Shown here: piece after piece, positions 15,685 to 22,536 of the stretch
How the letters are laid out: each line of letters starts with the position of its first letter
How positions within the stretch are numbered: position 1 is the first letter of the stretch
Translations under genes and position numbers: made by a program
Notes under the pieces: model-generated
What the model was told of the DNA's origin: nothing
Databases searched by the model: none
What the model saw: the letters and a program-made list of their open reading frames with translations, nothing else
NCBI GenBank assembly: GCA_905208635.1
Contig: CAJLPX010000022.1
Span: forward strand, 1 to 32,021
Origin: an uncultured Collinsella sp.
GTDB taxonomy: Bacteria > Actinomycetota > Coriobacteriia > Coriobacteriales > Coriobacteriaceae
Reading direction: 5' to 3'
DNA length: 32,021 nucleotides

Positions 15685-15753
15685 AAGTTGCGGTGGAATA
15701 GTTCTTGTTTGACGGTCTTAGGGCTATAAACAGGAACTATTTCACCGCAACTT
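15685..15753. repeat. 26-bp inverted repeat between convergent hisE and the PHP gene
   Basis: Arms 15685-15710 and 15728-15753 pair over all 26 positions as RNA (24 Watson-Crick plus two G-U), with a 17-nt loop. It lies 12 bp before the stop of the convergent PHP gene, so it may act as a bidirectional terminator, but it has no flanking T-tract and looks like a repeat element. Confidence 0.8.
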
Positions 15754-15765
15754 ATGAAGGGATGG

Positions 15766-16677
15766 CTAGGCGAGGGGTGTGGACTCCCATTCGCCGGTGA
15801 GGTGGGGGATGTCGAAGGTTCGATAACCGCAGTCGTAGGCGTGGGCCTGGGCCTCGCGGATATTCCAGCAGATGTCACAGACGCGGTGCGCGTCCGAGCC
15901 AAAGGTGATGGGTACCTCGGCGTGGGCGAAGCAGCGCAAAAGGCCGGTCGCGGGGTAGTAGTCATCGAGCCCCTTGCGCGGCGCGGCAGTCGAGACCTCA
16001 ACGCGCCGACCCGTGTCGTGTGCGCATTCTGCCATCTGCCCCCAGAACGGCGCGGGTTCAAAATCGGGTGCAAAGCCTTCCTTCGAAAAGCGCATGACCA
16101 GGTCGGGATGAGCCATCACATCAAAGTTAAGCGGACTCTCGCAGGCGCGGCACCAGTCATCGACATAGCGCTCCCATACGCCGCGCACGCCTAAGTTTTC
16201 CCAAACATGCAGGTTGGTATCGTCGTCGATCCAGCCGCAGCGCGAGTCGGGCGTATCGGGGCGAGCGACGTCCTCTGTCCCCGTCGTGCCCGCAGCGCCT
16301 GCCGCAATATCGCCCGGGTTGCCAATCCAATGTACGCTGCCCAGGCGCACGACGGCGCCCCGGGACCAGCGCTCAACCAAAGGCTCGCAGCCTTCGTACC
16401 AATCGCATTCAAAGCCATAGATAAGCTCGAGCTCCGGCGCGATCTGCACGGCAAGCTTGCGGGCATCCTCAAAAGCCAGACGATGTGCCGGCAGGTCGCC
16501 CTCGACAACCTGTACCTCGCAATTGAAATCCATGCTGGCGGGCAGGGTAAGGTGGTCGGTTGAGACCATGACGCGGCAGCCGGCGGCGGCAGCAGCGTGG
16601 ACGTTGCCCTCAAACGAGGCATGGCCATCCGAAAACGAGGTGTGGGTATGGCAATCGACCAGCGGGCAAGCAGACAT
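15766..16677 (-). CDS. hisK: PHP-domain histidinol-phosphatase
   Basis: A 303-residue PHP-domain metallohydrolase. Metal-binding motifs are DCHTHTSFSDGH at residues 8-19, STDHLTLP, GFECDWY, a central GSVHWIG, DVMAHPDL, and GSDAHRV near the C-terminus. This set is typical of HisJ/HisK histidinol-phosphate phosphatases, which make L-histidinol. HisB here lacks a phosphatase domain and no HAD-type HisN is present, so this convergent neighbour is the best candidate for that step. AAAGGAG lies just upstream of the ATG on the minus strand. Substrate is inferred from family and position; other PHP phosphoesterases look similar. Confidence 0.8.
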   Translation of the reverse strand: MSACPLVDCHTHTSFSDGHASFEGNVHAAAAAGCRVMVSTDHLTLPASMDFNCEVQVVEGDLPAHRLAFEDARKLAVQIAPELELIYGFECDWYEGCEPLVERWSRGAVVRLGSVHWIGNPGDIAAGAAGTTGTEDVARPDTPDSRCGWIDDDTNLHVWENLGVRGVWERYVDDWCRACESPLNFDVMAHPDLVMRFSKEGFAPDFEPAPFWGQMAECAHDTGRRVEVSTAAPRKGLDDYYPATGLLRCFAHAEVPITFGSDAHRVCDICWNIREAQAHAYDCGYRTFDIPHLTGEWESTPLA

Positions 16678-16901
16678 GGAGGCTCCTTTGCGTCAAGCGA
16701 ATCCGCTCCATTGTAATGGCGCGACCCCTGACGCGCCGGGAACGCTGCAAGTCGAAACCGACTGGAAAGGGCAGGCGGCGCACGCCGACGTCCGCGACGG
16801 GCAAAAGTCACGCCCATCCCATGACGACGCTTCCACGCCGCCCGCGATGTGTTAGCGTTTGGGTGAACAAAACGAGCCCGTGCGGAAAGGAGCCGGACCG
16901 T

Positions 16902-17387
16902 ATGCCATGCGATAGCAAATCTCCGCTGTCCCGCGAGACCGATGCGCCCGAGACCATCGTCAAACTGGAATGCGATATCGACGACGCGTCGCCCGAGGTG
17001 CTCGCCTACGCCGCCGACCGCCTGCGCGAGGCCGGTGCGCGCGAGGTGCATTGGCTACCCCTCTATTGCAAGAAGGGCCGTCCCGGCTGGCAGCTGCAGG
17101 TAATCTGCACCCACGAGGATATCGAGCGCCTGCAGACGATTATCTTTTTGGAAACCACGACCAATGGCATCCGCCGCCAGGTTATGGAGCGCGTTTGCCT
17201 ACCACGCCGCTTTGAGCGCGTGGCGACGCCATGGGGCGAGGCATCCGTTAAAGTGGCCACTCTGCCCGACGGCAGTGAGCGTGCGGCGCCCGAGTACGAA
17301 GACTGCTCCCGCCTCGCTCGCGAGCATAACGTACCACTCCAGTGCGTGATGCAAGCGGCTCAGAGCGCTGCGCTGCGATTTGAATAG
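16902..17387 (+). CDS. Stand-alone LarC C-terminal domain protein (DUF111 family)
   Basis: A 161-residue protein matching the C-terminal half of LarC, the nickel-insertion enzyme that makes the nickel-pincer nucleotide cofactor. Family signatures are LECDIDDASPEVLAYAADRL, the CKKGRPGWQLQVIC strand, LETTTNGIRR and PEYEDCSRLA. The LarC1 half is absent: upstream lies a divergent gene, with only about 220 bp between and no LarC1 remnant. In lactobacilli LarC is made by frameshifting between larC1 and larC2. AAAGGAG at 16886-16892 precedes ATG 16902. No larA, larB or larE is in the window. The function of the isolated domain is not established. Confidence 0.75.
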   Translation: MPCDSKSPLSRETDAPETIVKLECDIDDASPEVLAYAADRLREAGAREVHWLPLYCKKGRPGWQLQVICTHEDIERLQTIIFLETTTNGIRRQVMERVCLPRRFERVATPWGEASVKVATLPDGSERAAPEYEDCSRLAREHNVPLQCVMQAAQSAALRFE

Positions 17388-17444
17388 CGCGGCCGGCGAC
17401 ATCTCGCGCCCGGCCACATCAACCCCTCTCGAAAGGATCTCCCC

Positions 17445-17993
17445 ATGAAATACCTCATCGCCTCTGACATTCACGGCTCGGCATATTGGACCGAGCGCCT
17501 CTGCTCCGCCATCGAGTCCGAGCAGCCCGACCGCATCGTCCTGCTGGGCGACCTGCTCTATCACGGTCCGCGTAACGACCTGCCGCGCGATTACGCTCCC
17601 AAGCGTGTGATTCCGCTGCTCAATGCCCTGGCCGACCGCATCATCGCGGTGCGCGGCAACTGTGACGCCGAGGTCGACCAGATGGTACTCGATTTCCCGG
17701 TCATGGCCGACTACGCCACGCTGTTTGACGAGACCGGCCGTGAGCTGTTCCTGACGCACGGCCACGTCTTTGGCGCCGGCATGCACAACAGCGTCGACCA
17801 CGCGCCCGCGCTGCCCGAGGGCTCCGCGCTCGTCTACGGCCATACGCACATCAAGGTTAACGAGGCAAGCGCCGCGCACCCGGGCCTGTGGCTCTTCAAT
17901 CCCGGCAGCGTGAGCATTCCCAAGGACGGTACGCATAGCTACGGCATCTACGAGGGCGGCGCGTTCCGCCACGTGATCATGGAGGAGGACTAA
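17445..17993 (+). CDS. yfcE: YfcE-type metallophosphoesterase
   Basis: A 182-residue calcineurin-like phosphodiesterase, essentially the same length as E. coli YfcE. All metal-binding motifs are in order: SDIHGS with D8 and H10, LGDLLYHGPRN, VRGNCDAEVDQM, FLTHGH, YGHTH, and NPGSVSIPK. E. coli YfcE hydrolyses bis-pNPP-type phosphodiesters in vitro; the physiological substrate is unknown. AAAGGAT precedes ATG 17445. It is 57 bp after the LarC2-like gene and 2 bp before mazG, so the three are probably one transcript. Confidence 0.93.
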   Translation: MKYLIASDIHGSAYWTERLCSAIESEQPDRIVLLGDLLYHGPRNDLPRDYAPKRVIPLLNALADRIIAVRGNCDAEVDQMVLDFPVMADYATLFDETGRELFLTHGHVFGAGMHNSVDHAPALPEGSALVYGHTHIKVNEASAAHPGLWLFNPGSVSIPKDGTHSYGIYEGGAFRHVIMEED

Positions 17994-17995
17994 CC

Positions 17996-18856
17996 ATGCC
18001 CGAGCATATGGCTCAGCAAAATGCCGAGGGTTCGCGCGACCTGTCCACGCTGGTCGACGCGTCGGCCGAGTTGCAGCATCTGGTGCAGACCATCTGGCGC
18101 CTTCGTCAGCCCGATGGCTGCCCGTGGGATCGCGAGCAGACGCATCAGAGCATCGGCAAGAACATGATCGAGGAAGCCTACGAGGCGCTCGATTGCATCG
18201 AGGCCGATGATGCCACGCATCTGCGCGAGGAGCTGGGCGACGTGCTCATGCAGGTAGTGCTGCATGCGCAGATCGCGGCGGACGCCGGCGAGTTTACGCT
18301 GGCCGACGTGGCGCGCGATATCGACGCCAAGCTCATCCGACGCCATCCGCATGTGTTTGGCGATGCAGATGCCGATAGCTCCGACGAGGTGCTCAAGATT
18401 TGGGATGAGGTCAAACTTGCCGAGAAGGCTGCCAAGGACAAGGCCGTGGCAGCAGGCGAGGCTGCACCCGAGGGCCTGCTCGACGGCGTGCCCACGCATC
18501 TGCCGGCGCTGATGCAGGCGCAGAAGGTGTCGCGCAAGGCGGCTGCCGTGGGCTTTGAGTGGGAGACGGTCCAGGATGTGTGGGACGAGGTCGCCGAGGA
18601 GCGTGCCGAGTTTGAGGCTGAGACCCCCGGAACGCCCGAGCGCGAGATGGAGTTTGGCGACCTGCTCTTTGCCTTGGTCAACGTTGCGCGCAAAGAGGGC
18701 ATCGACGCCGAGAGCGCCCTGCGCGCGAGCACGGCCAAGTTTCGCCGTCGCTGGGCTGCGATGGAGCAGATGGCGGCCGATGCCCATGTTGATCTTGCCG
18801 AGCTTTCGACCCACGGCCTCAACGACCTGTGGGATGCTGCCAAGGCAGAGGAGTAA
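17996..18856 (+). CDS. mazG: Nucleoside triphosphate pyrophosphohydrolase MazG
   Basis: A 286-residue protein with two MazG domains, the standard layout. The N-terminal domain shows CPWDREQTH at 42-50, EEAYEALDCIE at 59-69 and REELGDVLMQVV around 78-89; the C-terminal, catalytic-type domain shows VGFEW, EERAEFE and EFGDLLFALVN. It hydrolyses NTPs/dNTPs to NMP and pyrophosphate, cleaning the nucleotide pool. The start follows the yfcE stop by 2 nt with GGAGGA overlapping, so the pair is translationally coupled. A terminator follows at 18861-18905. Confidence 0.95.
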   Translation: MPEHMAQQNAEGSRDLSTLVDASAELQHLVQTIWRLRQPDGCPWDREQTHQSIGKNMIEEAYEALDCIEADDATHLREELGDVLMQVVLHAQIAADAGEFTLADVARDIDAKLIRRHPHVFGDADADSSDEVLKIWDEVKLAEKAAKDKAVAAGEAAPEGLLDGVPTHLPALMQAQKVSRKAAAVGFEWETVQDVWDEVAEERAEFEAETPGTPEREMEFGDLLFALVNVARKEGIDAESALRASTAKFRRRWAAMEQMAADAHVDLAELSTHGLNDLWDAAKAEE

Positions 18857-18860
18857 GATT

Positions 18861-18905
18861 GCGGGAACGACGGGCTGACATGCCCTGTCGTTCCTGCTAA
18901 TTTTT
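18861..18905 (+). terminator. Rho-independent terminator after mazG
   Basis: GGAACGAC around 18864-18871 pairs with GTCGTTCC at 18887-18894, extended by GGG/CCC toward the loop and GC at the base. The stem is followed by TTTTT at 18901-18905. Confidence 0.85.
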
Positions 18906-18915
18906 CGAAAAACAA

Positions 18916-18945
18916 TTGTATCCCTTGGCTAACTTAGGGCATAAT
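18916..18945 (+). promoter_or_regulatory. Predicted eno promoter
   Basis: -35 TTGTAT at 18916-18921, 18-bp spacer, -10 CATAAT at 18940-18945. Transcription would start near 18952, giving a leader of about 90 nt that contains the small ORF 18985-19032. The position right after the mazG terminator supports an independent eno transcript. Confidence 0.6.
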
Positions 18946-18974
18946 GCAAAAAGTGCGACATGGCTAACTTACGG
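18926..18974 (+). promoter_or_regulatory. Direct repeat TGGCTAACTTA flanking the eno -10 box
   Basis: TGGCTAACTTA occurs at 18926-18936, within the promoter spacer, and again at 18961-18971, just after the predicted transcription start; each copy is followed by a base and then GG. The copies are 35 bp apart. Two identical 11-mers placed around a promoter are a reasonable operator candidate, but no regulator is known to me for this sequence. Confidence 0.45.
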
Positions 18975-18984
18975 AGGAGCACCG

Positions 18985-19032
18985 ATGGTGCACAGTCGGC
19001 CAGTCGCTTGCATCAACTACGTTTCCAAGTGA
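18985..19032 (+). CDS. 15-codon upstream ORF (possible leader peptide) before eno
   Basis: ATG 18985 is preceded by GGAGGAG (18973-18979) at 5 nt, a near-ideal ribosome-binding site. The frame encodes MVHSRPVACINYVSK and stops at TGA 19030-19032, 12 nt before the eno ATG. The eno site (AGAGGGAG) partly overlaps this stop region. The peptide has no run of a single amino acid as in classical attenuators. Its product is not recognised. It may couple translation into eno or sense ribosome status; this is inference. Confidence 0.5.
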   Translation: MVHSRPVACINYVSK

Positions 19033-19044
19033 GAGGGAGACAGC

Positions 19045-20334
19045 ATGAGTGACATTTTGGACGTCTACGGCCGCGAGGTACTCGACAGCCGCGGCAACCC
19101 CACCGTCGAGGTCGAGGTCGTGCTTGAGGACGGTAGCTTCGGTCGCGCGATGGTGCCTTCGGGCGCTTCGACCGGCGCCTTTGAGGCATGTGAGCTGCGC
19201 GACGGCGACAAGGGTCGCTACCTGGGCAAGGGCGTTTCGCAGGCCGTCGAGCATGTCAACAACGAGTGCGCCAACGCCGTCGTGGGCCTCGATGCCTTCG
19301 ATCAGCGTGCCATTGACGCCGCACTGATTGCCGCCGACGGTACGCCCAACAAAACCAAGCTCGGCGCCAACGCCATTCTGGGCGTATCGCTGGCCGTTGC
19401 CCGCGCTGCGGCAGAGTCGGCGGGCCTGTCGCTGTACCAGTACCTGGGCGGCGTTAACGCCCACCTGCTGCCCACGCCCATGATGAACATCCTCAACGGT
19501 GGCGTGCATGCCGACAACAACGTTGACTTCCAGGAGTTCATGATCATGCCGGTGGGTGCTCCGAGCTTTGCCGAGGGCCTGCGCTGGTGCGCCGAGGTCT
19601 ATCACACCCTCAAGGGCGTGCTGCACGAGGCTGGCCTTGGCGGCGGCGTGGGCGACGAGGGCGGCTTCACGCCCAACCTCAAGACCAATGCCGAGCCGTT
19701 CGAGTACATCACCAAGGCCGTCGAGAAGGCTGGCTTTAAGCCCGGCGTCGACTTCATGTACGCCATGGACCCGGCATCGACCGAGTTCTACAACGCCGAG
19801 ACCGGTATGTACGAGCTCAAGGGCGAGGGCGTGGAGTACACGAGCGCTCAGATGGTCGATTACTGGGAGAAGCTCGTCGACACCTATCCCATCATCTCCA
19901 TCGAGGACGGCATGGCAGAGGAGGACTGGGACGGCTGGGTCGAGCTCACCCGCCGCATTGGCAACAAGGTGCAGCTCGTAGGCGACGACCTGTTCGCCAC
20001 CAACACCGAGCGCCTCAAGAAGGGCATCGAGCTGGGCGCCGCCAACGCGATTCTGGTCAAGGTCAACCAGATCGGCACGCTCACCGAGTCGCTCGAGGCC
20101 ATCGAAACCGCCAAGGAGGCCGGCTACGCTTGCATCGTGAGCCACCGTTCCGGCGAGACCGAGGACTCCACGATCGCCGATCTGGTCGTGGGTGTTAACG
20201 CCGGCCAGATCAAGTCGGGTGCCCCGTGCCGCAGCGACCGTATTGCCAAGTACAACCAGCTCATCCGCATCGAGGACGAGCTCGAGGGCAGCGCGCGCTA
20301 CGCCGGCAAGTCTGCGTTCTACAACATTCGCTAG
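19045..20334 (+). CDS. eno: Enolase (phosphopyruvate hydratase)
   Basis: A 429-residue glycolytic enzyme converting 2-phosphoglycerate to phosphoenolpyruvate; octameric or dimeric in the cytosol. Nearly every family signature is intact: REVLDSRGNPTVEVEV, MVPSGASTGAFEA, NGGVHADNNVDFQEFMI, GLGGGVGDEGGF, ISIEDGMAEEDW, QLVGDDLF, ILVKVNQIGTLTE, SHRSGETED and RIEDEL. It has its own promoter and leader and is closed by two consecutive hairpins, so it is a single-gene unit. GC-rich third positions fit a highly expressed gene in this genome. Confidence 0.98.
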   Translation: MSDILDVYGREVLDSRGNPTVEVEVVLEDGSFGRAMVPSGASTGAFEACELRDGDKGRYLGKGVSQAVEHVNNECANAVVGLDAFDQRAIDAALIAADGTPNKTKLGANAILGVSLAVARAAAESAGLSLYQYLGGVNAHLLPTPMMNILNGGVHADNNVDFQEFMIMPVGAPSFAEGLRWCAEVYHTLKGVLHEAGLGGGVGDEGGFTPNLKTNAEPFEYITKAVEKAGFKPGVDFMYAMDPASTEFYNAETGMYELKGEGVEYTSAQMVDYWEKLVDTYPIISIEDGMAEEDWDGWVELTRRIGNKVQLVGDDLFATNTERLKKGIELGAANAILVKVNQIGTLTESLEAIETAKEAGYACIVSHRSGETEDSTIADLVVGVNAGQIKSGAPCRSDRIAKYNQLIRIEDELEGSARYAGKSAFYNIR

Positions 20335-20346
20335 GCAGCAGCGTGT

Positions 20347-20384
20347 GCGGGGGCGGGGCTGACTCGGATCCGCCTCGCCCCCGC
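20347..20384 (+). terminator. GC-only hairpin after eno
   Basis: GCGGGGGCG near 20347-20355 pairs with CGCCCCCGC at 20376-20384 (9 bp, all G-C). It has no T-tract and may serve as a 3'-protecting hairpin in front of the true terminator. Confidence 0.55.
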
Positions 20385-20406
20385 CGGGCACTGTTGAGCA
20401 CCATTG

Positions 20407-20438
20407 GGCGCTGGGCCATACGGCTCAGCGCCTTTTTT
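20407..20438 (+). terminator. Rho-independent terminator of eno
   Basis: Arms 20407-20417 and 20422-20432 form an 11-bp stem (one G-T wobble) with a 4-nt loop ATAC, followed by TTTTTT. Confidence 0.95.
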
Positions 20439-20477
20439 ATGTCGAGCAAAGGCTGGCGAAGGCGATGCGGGCGCTCG

Positions 20478-20486
20478 TGCTATAAC
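20478..20486 (+). promoter_or_regulatory. Extended -10 promoter before the division gene
   Basis: TGC-TATAAC at 20478-20486 has the TGn extension that can replace a -35 box; no good -35 is present. It lies 44 bp upstream of ATG 20530. Confidence 0.5.
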
Positions 20487-20529
20487 TAAAGGACTTAGCG
20501 CAAACAAACCTCAACTGCACAAGGCGCAC

Positions 20530-21291
20530 ATGGATCAGATTTACGACAACAGGTATTATTCCGCCGGTTCGCGCGAGCCGTCGCCTCGTTCTGCACGTAC
20601 GATGCAGCTCAGCGGGTCCGACTACGGCGGCGCCGATCGACGCGCACAGCGTCCGGCAAGCGCCTCACACCCCCGTGCTCAAATGAATATGCCGACGGAG
20701 CGCCCGCCGCGTTCGGTGAGCCCGACGCATGCTCAGCGTCCCTCAGCTCAAACGCATGAAAAGTCGACCAGGCCCTCGAGCCGTCTCTCCGGTTCGGACT
20801 TTATGCGCTATGCCAACGACAACGCGGTGGTCAAGGCAATCTACGACTTTACCCATGGACCCCAACGCGGGCTGTTTATTGGCATTGTTGTCGTTCTGGT
20901 GCTCGTGAGCCTGTACTTTCCCGTGCGCGACCTCTACGTCGCCAAACGCTCGAGCGATATCTTGGCCAAGCAGGTCGAGATTCGCCAGCAGTACAACGAC
21001 GAGCTGCAGAAAAGCGTCGACAAACTGCTCTCGGAGGAGGGCATTAAGGACGCGGCGACCGAGGACCTGGGCCTGGTGATGCCCGGCGAGACCAAGATTG
21101 ACGTGCTGGGCCTGGACGACGATTCGGACTCGTCGTCGAGCAAAAAGTCCTCGAACGCCAAGAAGGCCAGCGAAGTCGCCAAAGAGATCGAAGAGGTCGG
21201 CAAGGACGCGCCGTGGTACATCCAGACGCTCGATATGCTGTTTGGGTTTAACGGCGTCGAGGGCCAGACGGTCGTGTCCAACGGCAAATAG
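20530..21291 (+). CDS. DivIC/FtsB-family septum formation protein with a long disordered N-terminus
   Basis: A 253-residue bitopic membrane protein. Residues 1-110 are low-complexity, rich in Ser, Arg and Pro, and carry the motif LSGSD twice (about 27-31 and 86-90). One membrane helix spans about 114-132, followed by a predicted coiled coil (about 135-165) and the family signature DLGLVMPGET. FtsB/DivIC proteins bridge FtsL and FtsQ/DivIB in the divisome. A Ser/Lys/Asp-rich linker and a short hydrophobic-aromatic tail follow, longer than in most homologues. ATG 20530 has only a weak AAGG upstream; the frame is open further 5' but through the eno terminator, so the shorter start is preferred. 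Confidence 0.75.
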   Translation: MDQIYDNRYYSAGSREPSPRSARTMQLSGSDYGGADRRAQRPASASHPRAQMNMPTERPPRSVSPTHAQRPSAQTHEKSTRPSSRLSGSDFMRYANDNAVVKAIYDFTHGPQRGLFIGIVVVLVLVSLYFPVRDLYVAKRSSDILAKQVEIRQQYNDELQKSVDKLLSEEGIKDAATEDLGLVMPGETKIDVLGLDDDSDSSSSKKSSNAKKASEVAKEIEEVGKDAPWYIQTLDMLFGFNGVEGQTVVSNGK

Positions 21292-21311
21292 CGCCCGGAG
21301 GGGAGCCTGAA

Positions 21312-22316
21312 ATGACGCATTGCGACAAACGATATAAGGTGGCGGCGATTGACCTGGGAACGGTGTCGTCGCGACTGGTGCTGGCCCAGGTCGAGGGTGG
21401 GGCGATCGTGGAATCGTCCAAGCATACCGAGATTACCGACTTGGGCGAGGGCGTGGATGCGACGGGGCGCTTTTGCGAGGCGGCCGTTGAACGCGTGCTC
21501 GCTGCGTGCCGAATGTTTGTGGACGAGGCCCGTGCCTTTGGGGCCGCGTGCGTCTGCACCACGTGCACGAGCGCCGCGCGCGATGCGTCCAATGCCGCGC
21601 TGCTGCTGGACGGCCTGCGCGAGCTGGGGCTCGAGCCGCAGGTGATTCCGGGCGAGGTCGAGGCACGCCTGACGTTTTTTGGCGTGGCGCACGACTTTGC
21701 TGGCGAGCGCATCATTGTTGCCGATTCGGGCGGCGGATCCACGGAGCTCGCGACGGGCGTCTATGCGCCGGAGCGCGACGTCTTTGCGCTGGAGGGAACT
21801 CGCTCGCTGGACATCGGCTGCCGCCGCGTGACCGAGCGGTTTTTCTCGGCACTGCCGCCGTCGACGAATGAGCTTGCGGCTGCTGCCGGCTGGGCAAACG
21901 AGCAGTTTACGGGCTACTTTGAGAGTCTGCCTGTCGACTTTGAGCGCGCCGAGCGCCTGGTCGCGGTGGGTGGTACCGTCACCACGCTCGTTGCGCTGGT
22001 ACACGAGCTGGAGCCGTATGATTCGAGCTTTGTGCACCTGCGCGAGCTTTCGCTGGAGCAGGTTTCGGCCGCTATCGAGCGCATGTCCGCGCTGGATGTT
22101 GCGGGCATTGCCGCGTTACCGGGCGTGCAACCCAAGCGTGCGGGCGTGATCCTCGCCGGTGCCGCGGTGATTCGCGAGCTCATGCGAGCCGGCGGCTACA
22201 AGACGCTCACCGTAAGTGAGAACAGCCTCCTCGCCGGCATGGCCGCCACCATCAACGAGGTTCTCGACGGCGCGACCCCCACCATCGCCTGGACCCCGAG
22301 CCTGAGCACCCTTTAA
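21312..22316 (+). CDS. Ppx/GppA phosphatase family protein
   Basis: A 334-residue member of the ASKHA superfamily: AAIDLGTVSSRLVLA (phosphate 1 loop) near the N-terminus, IPGEVEARLTFFG, VADSGGGSTELATG (phosphate 2 loop), and a conserved VAVGGTVTTLVAL. Relatives hydrolyse inorganic polyphosphate (Ppx) or pppGpp (GppA). The length of about 330 fits the short form that lacks the C-terminal HD-like domain. GGAGGGGAG is upstream of ATG 21312, 20 bp after the DivIC-like gene; the pairing of ftsB/divIC with ppx-gppA is common in Actinobacteria. Which substrate is used cannot be told from sequence. Confidence 0.9.
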   Translation: MTHCDKRYKVAAIDLGTVSSRLVLAQVEGGAIVESSKHTEITDLGEGVDATGRFCEAAVERVLAACRMFVDEARAFGAACVCTTCTSAARDASNAALLLDGLRELGLEPQVIPGEVEARLTFFGVAHDFAGERIIVADSGGGSTELATGVYAPERDVFALEGTRSLDIGCRRVTERFFSALPPSTNELAAAAGWANEQFTGYFESLPVDFERAERLVAVGGTVTTLVALVHELEPYDSSFVHLRELSLEQVSAAIERMSALDVAGIAALPGVQPKRAGVILAGAAVIRELMRAGGYKTLTVSENSLLAGMAATINEVLDGATPTIAWTPSLSTL

Positions 22317-22328
22317 AAGTAGTCAAAA

Positions 22329-22350
22329 AAGCTCTGTCCCAAATGAGCTG
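22329..22350 (+). repeat. GTCCC-containing hairpin downstream of ppx
   Basis: AGCTC just before TGTCCC and GAGCT after it (around 22330-22349) form a 5-bp stem over a 10-nt loop TGTCCCAAAT, preceded by an A-rich run. It looks like a diverged member of the GTCCC hairpin set seen elsewhere in the window. Confidence 0.35.
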
Positions 22351-22370
22351 CTCTGCAGTTGACGGCACCT

Positions 22371-22410
22371 AAAAGAAACGAGCCCGCATCCCTGGGGGAC
22401 ACGGGCTCGT
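22371..22410 (-). terminator. Terminator of the tRNA-Leu transcript
   Basis: On the minus strand, ACGAGCCCG (22402-22410) pairs perfectly with CGGGCTCGT (22378-22386) over 9 bp with a 15-nt loop, followed by TTTCTTTT. Confidence 0.85.
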
Positions 22411-22420
22411 AAGCACTACA

Positions 22421-22505
22421 TGGTAGGGGCGGTGGGACTCGAACCCACAATCCTTGCGGCGAGAGATTTTAAGTCTCCTGCGTATGCCAATTCCGCCACG
22501 CCCCC
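22421..22505 (-). tRNA. tRNA-Leu (anticodon UAA)
   Basis: The minus strand folds as a class II tRNA of 85 nt including an encoded CCA. The acceptor stem starts GGGGGCG; the anticodon stem GGAGA/TCTCT encloses the loop CTTAAAA with anticodon UAA; a long variable arm follows (CGCCGCAAGGATT region); the T-arm contains GGTTCGAGTCC. It reads UUA codons, which are rare in a GC-rich genome. It lies 31 bp downstream of the minus-strand membrane-protein gene and is followed by its own terminator. Confidence 0.95.
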
Positions 22506-22536
22506 GTGAGACTAGAAGTCTAGCACAAGCCGTCCG

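Noticed and set aside
16678..16901. A LarC1 part joined to the LarC2-like gene by a frameshift.
   Set aside because: The 220 bp upstream separate it from a divergent gene and encode nothing like LarC1; no slippery site leads into the gene.
20404..20529. Upstream extension of the DivIC-like gene start.
   Set aside because: It would run through the eno terminator and the TATAAC promoter box and adds no family sequence.
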